Shown here: one piece after another, positions 27,613 through 34,082 of the stretch
How the letters are laid out: each line of letters opens with the position of its first letter
Numbering within the stretch: position 1 is the first letter of the stretch
From: Spirochaetales bacterium
GTDB lineage: Bacteria > Spirochaetota > Spirochaetia > UBA9216
Length of the DNA: 64,000 nucleotides
Direction of reading: 5' to 3'
Assembly (NCBI GenBank): GCA_016342585.1
Contig: JAEINK010000015.1
Span: 1 to 64,000, forward strand
Translations under genes and position numbers: made by a program
Notes under the pieces: model-generated
The model's input: only the letters and a program-made list of their open reading frames with translations
Told to the model about the DNA's origin: nothing
Database searches by the model: none

Positions 27613-29637
27613 TTAAGCAATAACCATTAACAGATCACCTGAGGCAACCTGAGCTCCGGCAGCAACTGGTATGGATTGAACTGTTCCGCTTGCTGTTGAA
27701 GGAATCTCAATTTCCATCTTCATGGATTCGACAATCATTAGAATATCACCTGTATTCACCTGTTGACCAACAGTAACCGCAACAGAAACAACAGTTCCGG
27801 GGAGGTTTGCTTTGATCTGTACGCCTCCGGCAGCACTGGGTGCGGCAGGAGCGGGAGCAGGTGCAGCAACAGGTGCCGTAGGTGCTGCGGGGGCAGGTGC
27901 CGCAACAGGTGCCGCAGGTGCTGCGGGGGCAGGAGCTACTGCTCCGCCGGAAAGAACACCAACATAAGAACCTTCGGCAACAGCACTTCCTACTGCGATT
28001 GCAACAGAATCGATTTTTCCGCTCAAGGGGGAAGGCACTGTCACTGCTGAACCGGCTGCATCAAGCGTAAAGAGGGTTGCCCCTGCCTGGATCATAGCAC
28101 CGGCAGTCATAGAAACAGAAGTAACTGTTCCGTTTACATGGGCAACAAGGTCATAAACACCGGAAGCGGCAGGAGCGGCAGCAGGTGCGGGAGCCGGAGC
28201 GGCAGGTGCCGCTGCAGGAGCCTCTTCTTTAACATCGGAAATCTTTCTAACACCGGTTTTTGCTTCACCCTTGAGATAGGCAATACCTTTTTCCTTACAG
28301 GTTGCGGCAATAAAAAGGTTTTCATCCGTTGTGGGGAGATTATCTTTTTCAAGTAATGCTTTAGCGACTTTGAGTCCCTTCTTGGGATCAGCATCGTTGA
28401 TTTCAAGAACTGTTTTTGTAGTAGGCTCAAGCTCAAGCTGTTCCTGGGCCATTTTAACGATTTCGGGATCTGGTGCAACGGGAGTTTTTCCAAAGTAACC
28501 GAGAACCATCTTACCATAACCTTCGGCAAATCTCTTCCAGGGGCCGAACATTACATTGTTGAATGCCTGCTGAAAGTAGAACTGGGAAACGGGAGTAACT
28601 GATGTTCCGAAACCGCCCCTCTCAACGACTTCACCCATGGCGGCAACAACCTCTTCGTATCTGTCGAGGATGTTATTATCTCTCATCATCTGTGTATTTG
28701 CTGTAAGCGCTCCTCCAGGCATGGGGGAGTAGGGGATGAGGGGTTCAACTTTCTTTGCCTCGGGGGGCATGAAGTAGTCGGCCATACACTCCTTGAATAC
28801 TTCTGATGCTTCTCTAACCTTATCGATATCAATTCCCATATCGAAGTCTGTCCCCCGGAGGGCATGCCACATGGTCATAACGTCGGGCTGACAGGTTCCA
28901 CCGGAAGCGGGTGCCAGTGAAAGGTCGATCTGATCCGCACCTGCATCAAGAGCAGCTTTGTAACCTACAATACTGATACCGGCTGTTTCGTGGGTATGGA
29001 AAGTAATATTTACATCGGGACCGAGTTTTTTTCGGGCGGCCTTGATTGTCTCATAAACCTTGGAGGGAACTGCTGTTCCGGAGGCATCCTTGAAACATAC
29101 GGAATCAAAGGGGATACCGGCATCGAGAATCTGCTGAAGAACACCAGCATAGAATTCTGCTGTATGTGCACCTGAACATCCGGGAGGCAGTTCCATCAAT
29201 GTTACACAAACTTCATGTCTTAAGCCTGCATCAACAATACATTGACCGGAATAGATCAGGTTGTTAACATCATTCAGGGCGTCAAAGTTTCTGATTGTAG
29301 AGATACCGTGTTTTTTGAACAGTTTAGCGTGAAGGGCGATAACATCACTTGGCTGTGAGTCGAGACCTACAACATTTACACCCCTTGCCAGGGTCTGAAG
29401 GTCCGCATCGGGACCGGCAGCTGCACGGAAAGCATCCATCATGTCGAAGGCATCTTCGTTGCAGTAGAAATATAGAGACTGAAACCTGGCACCTCCACCA
29501 GCTTCGAAGTGTTTCATTCCTGCGGCTGAAGCGGCTTCAACAGCGGGAAGGAAGTCCTTGGTAAAAACTCTGGCTCCGTATACGGACTGAAAACCGTCAC
29601 GAAATGCGGTGACCATGAATTTAACTCTTTTCTTCAT
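27613..29637 (-). CDS. Biotin-dependent carboxyltransferase (OadA/PycB-like) with two carrier-like domains
   Basis: 674 residues. Residues 1 to about 300 form a pyruvate/oxaloacetate carboxyltransferase barrel: AFRDGFQSVYGAR near the start, catalytic Lys in FKDASG (about 182), metal-site HTHETAG (about 212-218) and SGGTCQPDV. A helical PYC/OADA region with VTPVSQF follows (to about 455). Alanine-proline linkers then separate two biotinyl/lipoyl-like domains. The last (about 600-674) has the canonical ESMKMEIEI with biotin Lys640, 34 residues from the end. The first (about 492-568) has DAAGSAVTV at the same place and no Lys. The enzyme moves CO2 between biotin and pyruvate/oxaloacetate. No membrane decarboxylase or biotin carboxylase gene is nearby, so decarboxylase pump, transcarboxylase and pyruvate carboxylase roles stay open. 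AAGGATG precedes the ATG. Confidence 0.88.
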   Translation of the reverse strand: MKKRVKFMVTAFRDGFQSVYGARVFTKDFLPAVEAASAAGMKHFEAGGGARFQSLYFYCNEDAFDMMDAFRAAAGPDADLQTLARGVNVVGLDSQPSDVIALHAKLFKKHGISTIRNFDALNDVNNLIYSGQCIVDAGLRHEVCVTLMELPPGCSGAHTAEFYAGVLQQILDAGIPFDSVCFKDASGTAVPSKVYETIKAARKKLGPDVNITFHTHETAGISIVGYKAALDAGADQIDLSLAPASGGTCQPDVMTMWHALRGTDFDMGIDIDKVREASEVFKECMADYFMPPEAKKVEPLIPYSPMPGGALTANTQMMRDNNILDRYEEVVAAMGEVVERGGFGTSVTPVSQFYFQQAFNNVMFGPWKRFAEGYGKMVLGYFGKTPVAPDPEIVKMAQEQLELEPTTKTVLEINDADPKKGLKVAKALLEKDNLPTTDENLFIAATCKEKGIAYLKGEAKTGVRKISDVKEEAPAAAPAAPAPAPAAAPAASGVYDLVAHVNGTVTSVSMTAGAMIQAGATLFTLDAAGSAVTVPSPLSGKIDSVAIAVGSAVAEGSYVGVLSGGAVAPAPAAPAAPVAAPAPAAPTAPVAAPAPAPAAPSAAGGVQIKANLPGTVVSVAVTVGQQVNTGDILMIVESMKMEIEIPSTASGTVQSIPVAAGAQVASGDLLMVIA

Positions 29638-29690
29638 ATAAACATCCTTGGTATAAAATGTGGTTTTGACTATGTAATAATAACCATAAT

Positions 29691-29724
29691 AGGATAAATA
29701 CTATTATTCAAGTAGTATTATCCT
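29691..29724. promoter_or_regulatory. Inverted repeat upstream of the carboxyltransferase gene
   Basis: AGGATAAATACTA (29691-29703) and TAGTATTATCCT (29713-29724) are inverted copies differing by one inserted A, around a nine-base centre. The element lies 54-87 bases upstream of the carboxyltransferase ATG, suitable for a dimeric regulator. The regulator is unknown. Confidence 0.4.
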
Positions 29725-29782
29725 AAGCAATACTTTACTGTGCATTAGGTTTTTATTCCATAAACAATTGATTAACGATACA

Positions 29783-29810
29783 AAGACCCTGTTGTGAACA
29801 ACAGGGTCTT
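29783..29810 (-). terminator. Hairpin, probable terminator of the FecR-like gene
   Basis: AAGACCCTGTTG and CAACAGGGTCTT form a perfect 12-bp stem with a four-base loop, 32 bases beyond the stop of the minus-strand FecR-like gene. The following U-tract on the minus strand is poor (TTTGT), so termination may be incomplete. Confidence 0.55.
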
Positions 29811-29841
29811 AAGAATATTTTAGAGAGTATTTAAATGCAAT

Positions 29842-30747
29842 TTAGAGGGAGTTTAACGCCGCCCATGCTTTGCCGGCTGTTTCACTTTCCATATCAATGG
29901 AGAGTACTTCGTTAAACATTTTTTCGGCACCAACGTTGTCTCCGGACATCTTTAAACTCATACCCCAGATGAGGTAGATCATCTGCTCCGTCTCCGGAGC
30001 TTCATACGCTGCGGACTCTGCATCATAATCGCTTAACCACTCATCGGCCGTATCATAGGCAAAAGTATTTAATAGAAGATTTCCCGTTAGAAGGAAATGA
30101 TTGTGATAGTTTTCCATATAAGGATCGGGTTCTACCATCATGAGATATTTTAGTGCCTGACCTGTTTTTCCTGCTACTGCATTGGTGAATCCGAGATAGT
30201 AAAGGGCCTGTCCCTCCTCCTGGTCATCCATGGAGAGATCCCATGCCTCTTCGAAGATGGAGAGGGCCTCATCATAATCGCCGTCTTCAAGGTAGGATTT
30301 TCCTTCTTCAATTAGTTCTATGGTTTCACTTTCCATCCAATCAAGCTGGGGAGCACCTTCTGCCTCTGCCGCACGAACACCTCCGACAGTGCTCTGTGTC
30401 TCTACCTGCTGATTATTCAGCATTATAGCGAGTTTGCCGGAAACAACACTTCCTAATCCCATATTGGATGTTTCTGCCTGTCCAGCTAGTAGATTAGATA
30501 CCTTGTAAACACCTTCCTGTGTAAGGGATAGATTTTTATTTCGCCCACTGAGATCGGCAAAGGAATCTTCGTCGAGTCGGATTGTATCGCTGGATGAAAC
30601 AATATCACCAGGATACAACTCTATCCAGTCACCATTGTCCAGGAGATCGAGATATCCGTCGATATAGTCCACGGTAAGATCCTCGGCGGCAAGCGGCACC
30701 AGGAATGTAATACATATCAGTAATGTTAATACAATACTCTTTTTCAT
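29842..30747 (-). CDS. Secreted FecR-like / TPR protein
   Basis: 301 residues with a signal peptide cut after LAA (about residue 21). Residues about 25-125 resemble a FecR-type domain (YIDGYLDLLDNGDWIELYPGD, then DTIRLDEDSFADLSG), a beta module often found in periplasmic or surface proteins. Residues about 145-300 are helical TPR-like repeats (YLEDGDYDEALSIFEEAWDL). ATG is preceded by GAGGT. Likely a periplasmic scaffold. No partner is evident next to it. Confidence 0.75.
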   Translation of the reverse strand: MKKSIVLTLLICITFLVPLAAEDLTVDYIDGYLDLLDNGDWIELYPGDIVSSSDTIRLDEDSFADLSGRNKNLSLTQEGVYKVSNLLAGQAETSNMGLGSVVSGKLAIMLNNQQVETQSTVGGVRAAEAEGAPQLDWMESETIELIEEGKSYLEDGDYDEALSIFEEAWDLSMDDQEEGQALYYLGFTNAVAGKTGQALKYLMMVEPDPYMENYHNHFLLTGNLLLNTFAYDTADEWLSDYDAESAAYEAPETEQMIYLIWGMSLKMSGDNVGAEKMFNEVLSIDMESETAGKAWAALNSL

Positions 30748-30841
30748 AATTTAGACCTCGTTTTGTCTGAGTTTCAATATCTAATACATTATACACTCAA
30801 AAGTTAAAAACATCCTGTGTAAACAATTAAATAAGCGAAAG

Positions 30842-32566
30842 TTACAAAAATTTTACAATAAGCCCACTTTGGGGGGGGATCTTTATTGTCTTCTCTTTTG
30901 TGGAATTCTTCTCCTGGATTCGGTTTGTTGAAAAGATTTCAATACATGAATCTACTTCAACGCCAGTATCCTCGGTGTTCTTGGAAAAGTTTAAATAAAC
31001 GGCTGTTATCGAGCCGCTCGCAGGATCGATCTTCCTGTATGCCAGGAGTCGCTTTGGTAATTTTTTACAGTTGTGAGATGCCTCGATAATTTCGATTTCT
31101 CCTCTATATAAAGATGGCGTGGCTTTTCGGATTTCCATCAGTTTTTGGAACCAGTGCAGAAGGGAGTCCAGCTCCTCCTCCTGATTTTCTACATTTATTT
31201 CGGGGTAATCCTTTTGCAGGGGGAGCCAGGGGGTAACGGCTTCCGGGCAGAATCCTCCATTTGGATTCGGGCTCCAGTGCATGGGAGTCCGGCATTCATC
31301 CCTGTGAATTGCCGAGTGAAACCGTCTGTTTATTCGTCGGAAAATGAAGGGTGGCAGCTTTTTAAAGGGAGCACAGACCGCATCGAGGGAATCTTTATGG
31401 TTGATATAAGCCTGTGGCTGACCAATCTCCTCCCCAAAATAGAAACAGGGGATTCCCCGGGCTGTCGCTTGAAAAAGGAGGCTCATCTTATATAGATTCT
31501 CATTCCCGTTAAGGGCAGATACCCTTCGAATTCGATCATGATTGGAGAAGGCCAGAGTGGGAATCCATGGATCAGGAAAGGTCGTTTCGGTCTGGTACAG
31601 AATCTTTTTCAGTGGTTTTACAGCAAAAGGTGATTCAGGGGCCTTGAAAAGGAAGACAGAGTTTAACCCATCCTGTTTTGATTCTCCACAGAATTTTCTG
31701 ATAACTTCCGGTTCGCCGAAAACCTCTCCGATAAGCATCCTTGGGGAATCGGTATAGGAGTCAACAATTTGGCGAAGATCTTTTGCGAGGGCGAAATTGT
31801 CCATATGATTTTCCGTGTAGAGCTTAGTCTGGAAAAGGAAGGACTTACCATCTTTTGACGGAAGATAGTGGAGAGACCGGGGGTTATCTCTGAAGAGGGG
31901 ATCTTCATAGACCGAACCGAGTATATCCAGTCTGAATCCATCCACCCCCCTATCAAGCCAGAATCTTAAGGTTTGGAACATCTCTATCCGAACTTCCTCA
32001 TTTCTCCAGTTTAAATCAGGCTGGAAGGGAAGGAAGGAGGCCCAATACCATTGGTTTGTCGTTTTGTCCTTTTGCCACCCCGAGCCGGACACCTGAGACT
32101 TCCAGTTGTTTGGCGGTTTTCTTCCCCCGGGATTATTTCGTGTGGTTTTCTTCCCATCCCGCCACACATACCAGTCTCGCTTCGAGTTTTTTTTACTTGA
32201 AGAGGACTCTATAAACCAGGGATGTTCATTGCTTGTGTGGTTTAGTACCATATCCATCAGGAGTTTCATTCCCCGATCATGAATTTCTCTCAGCAGCTCT
32301 TGAAAATCATCCATTGTTCCATATTCCGGATTGATCCCTCTGTAATCGGTAATATCGTATCCGAAGTCAGCCTGGGGGGAGGGATAGATGGGGGATAACC
32401 AGATTGTTTCGATCCCCAGGCTTTTGATGTAGTCGAGTTTTTTGATAATTCCTTTCAGGTTGCCCGTACTGTTGCCGGTTCCGGCAAAGGAGCGGGGATA
32501 GATCTGATAAATTGAGGTTTCTCTCCACCACGGAGATGGTGCTGTTTTAGTTTTTATGGACTCCAT
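30842..32566 (-). CDS. GH13 alpha-glucosidase (oligo-1,6-glucosidase-like)
   Basis: 574 residues without a signal peptide, so cytoplasmic. It has the GH13 regions: YQIYPRSF near the start, DMVLNHTS (region I), GFRLDIL with nucleophile Asp214, LIGEVFGEP with acid/base Glu281 and FSNHDR with Asp344. The closest named class by motif is alpha-glucosidase/oligo-1,6-glucosidase, which splits short alpha-glucosides. There is no ribosome-binding site: TGTTAAAAT lies six bases before the ATG. The complete IS copy starts 51 bases upstream of the start codon, so any longer regulatory region has been separated from the gene. Confidence 0.9.
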   Translation of the reverse strand: MESIKTKTAPSPWWRETSIYQIYPRSFAGTGNSTGNLKGIIKKLDYIKSLGIETIWLSPIYPSPQADFGYDITDYRGINPEYGTMDDFQELLREIHDRGMKLLMDMVLNHTSNEHPWFIESSSSKKNSKRDWYVWRDGKKTTRNNPGGRKPPNNWKSQVSGSGWQKDKTTNQWYWASFLPFQPDLNWRNEEVRIEMFQTLRFWLDRGVDGFRLDILGSVYEDPLFRDNPRSLHYLPSKDGKSFLFQTKLYTENHMDNFALAKDLRQIVDSYTDSPRMLIGEVFGEPEVIRKFCGESKQDGLNSVFLFKAPESPFAVKPLKKILYQTETTFPDPWIPTLAFSNHDRIRRVSALNGNENLYKMSLLFQATARGIPCFYFGEEIGQPQAYINHKDSLDAVCAPFKKLPPFIFRRINRRFHSAIHRDECRTPMHWSPNPNGGFCPEAVTPWLPLQKDYPEINVENQEEELDSLLHWFQKLMEIRKATPSLYRGEIEIIEASHNCKKLPKRLLAYRKIDPASGSITAVYLNFSKNTEDTGVEVDSCIEIFSTNRIQEKNSTKEKTIKIPPQSGLIVKFL

Positions 32567-32581
32567 TGTTATATTTTAACA
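32567..32581 (-). promoter_or_regulatory. Extended -10 within a 15-base palindrome at the amylase start
   Basis: On the minus strand TGT-TAAAAT forms an extended -10 (hexamer 32573-32578) six bases before the ATG. The whole stretch TGTTATATTTTAACA is an inverted repeat with arms TGTTA and TAACA, so it may also be an operator. No clear -35 is seen; the IS boundary is only 36 bases further upstream. Confidence 0.45.
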
Positions 32582-32616
32582 TGAATTGCTGGATTCACCC
32601 TTTGATATTTTATATA

Positions 32617-33853
32617 TGCCCCAAAGCTTGTTGATCTGAAGCAACAGCATAATTTCCCCGGTATTCCTTATTAAGAAACAAATTAGTAAGGAGTATCGTA
32701 TGGAAATCCCCTGTTGTCCTAACCCAAAATGCACACATTTTCACAATCCTGATAAGGATTCCTGGTATGTTAAGTATGGAACCTACCGTTCAAGAGCCTT
32801 TGGTACAGTTCATCGTTACCGCTGCAAAGCCTGCGGCATGACATTTTCTTCCCAGACCTTCTCAATCGATTATTATGCAAAAAAGAGAATCAGTTACGTC
32901 AGGCTTCTGCAGCATCTCAATTCAGCTTCAGGCCTGGGCGATATAAGCCGCTTCTTCAATCTGCGGGTGGAAACACTCGAAAACAGGCTGGAACGAGTTG
33001 CCCGTGTCGGTCTGGCGATTGAGGCAGCCCTGGAAAAACACCTTCCCTGCACAGAAAATATGACTGCCGATGGTTTTGAGACCTTTTCCTACTCCCAATA
33101 CTATCCTTGTCATGTAAACACCTTCGTCGGCTCTGATTCCGAGTATGTTTACACCATGGGTTTTTCAAACCTCAGGCGCAAAGGGCGTATGACTTCGAAG
33201 CAGAAAGCCCGCAGGACTGAGCTTGAAAACCAGGGCAAGGCCAGCCCTTCCGCCATACAGAAATCCTTCCGAATCTGTACTGACAAGATCCTGCAACTTG
33301 TTAAGAGTAAAGAAGTTAGCGCTTCCTTTGAAAAGAATATACTCTATACGGATGAACATAAAGCCTATCCTTTGGCTTTCAGAAAGCTTAATGGATTTGA
33401 GGAAGCCTTCGACCATGTTCAGATATCATCGAAAAAACCAAGGACAGTGTATAACAATCTCTTTCCTTCCAACTACTTTCACCGTTTTCTGCGTATGGAT
33501 CTCTCGGATCATACCCGTGAAACCCTGCAATGGGCGAAATGTCCCAGTGCCTTGATGGCACGAATGGAAGCCTTTCGTTTTGCTTACAACTGTTTCAACC
33601 CCAGAAGGGTGAAGGCCAGTCGGGCCGGGGATTGGACAACCCATGCGGAAGCTGCCGGTATTCCACGAGTGGTTTTAGCAGATACAATTAATGAGTTTTG
33701 GGGAAAGAGACCCTTTCTGGGTAAAACCAATTTAAGTGAAGATGAGGTAAAAACCTGGACGTGTCAGTGGACTAATCCTGGCAGGAGTGTAGGTCGGAGG
33801 ATTCCAAATTATATCTTTCTGTGAGTTGTAAGGTATCAACAGGCTTTGGGGCA
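32617..33853 (+). mobile_element. Complete insertion sequence, 1237 bases
   Basis: Terminal inverted repeats of 19 bases, TGCCCCAAAGCTTGTTGAT (32617-32635) and its inverse ATCAACAGGCTTTGGGGCA (33835-33853), match at 18 positions. A single transposase gene fills the element. No target-site duplication was found in the immediate flanks (ATATA left, CTATT right). That may reflect an old insertion, a rearrangement, or a family that makes none. A truncated sister copy lies at 11978-13053 in the same orientation. Confidence 0.9.
32700..33824 (+). CDS. IS transposase with zinc ribbon and DDE-type core
   Basis: 374 residues. An N-terminal zinc ribbon has CPNPKC (about 5-10) and CKACG (about 42-46) with the spacing seen in IS1- and IS1595-like transposases. 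It is followed by a helical DNA-binding region and a core with acidic residues in TADGFE, YTDEHKAY and ARMEAFRFAYNCFNPRR as the likely catalytic triad. AAGGAG lies upstream of the ATG. The family name is a by-eye guess. Confidence 0.85.
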   Translation: MEIPCCPNPKCTHFHNPDKDSWYVKYGTYRSRAFGTVHRYRCKACGMTFSSQTFSIDYYAKKRISYVRLLQHLNSASGLGDISRFFNLRVETLENRLERVARVGLAIEAALEKHLPCTENMTADGFETFSYSQYYPCHVNTFVGSDSEYVYTMGFSNLRRKGRMTSKQKARRTELENQGKASPSAIQKSFRICTDKILQLVKSKEVSASFEKNILYTDEHKAYPLAFRKLNGFEEAFDHVQISSKKPRTVYNNLFPSNYFHRFLRMDLSDHTRETLQWAKCPSALMARMEAFRFAYNCFNPRRVKASRAGDWTTHAEAAGIPRVVLADTINEFWGKRPFLGKTNLSEDEVKTWTCQWTNPGRSVGRRIPNYIFL

Positions 33854-34039
33854 CTATTTAATTATCACAACAACTGTTGGGACAGAATGGTGGTTTTTTC
33901 ATAAAAAACTCCTTTTACGCAGTGGGTATACTATATAACACTGCAACAAAAGGATTTATGATTCAATGATCGCCAAAATAAAGAACACTAAGTATTCTCC
34001 TTCCATGGTTGAAACAGTTGATAGACTCTAATTTTCTCA

Positions 34040-34068
34040 TTGACTTCCCATTCTATTAATACTATACA
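34040..34068 (+). promoter_or_regulatory. Promoter of the dnaE2-like gene, very short leader
   Basis: TTGACT (34040-34045), 17 bases, TATACA (34063-34068). The predicted start near 34075 would leave about eight bases before the ATG at 34083, with no Shine-Dalgarno sequence. No LexA-like palindrome was recognised in the 229-base gap between the IS and the gene. Confidence 0.6.
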
Positions 34069-34082
34069 TATGTTAAGTAGTT

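Noticed and set aside
27763..28070. Plus-strand open frames rich in Cys, Gly and Arg opposite the carboxyltransferase
   Set aside because: They are mirror translations of the Ala/Pro linkers and carrier domains on the minus strand and have no start signals.
32601..33870. Target-site duplication around the complete IS
   Set aside because: The bases directly outside the inverted repeats (ATATA and CTATT) do not match at any length from 3 to 9.
33854..34082. Possible LexA box before the dnaE2-like gene
   Set aside because: I looked for GAAC-N4-GTTC and CTGT-type palindromes in the gap and found none convincing. A lineage-specific box cannot be excluded.
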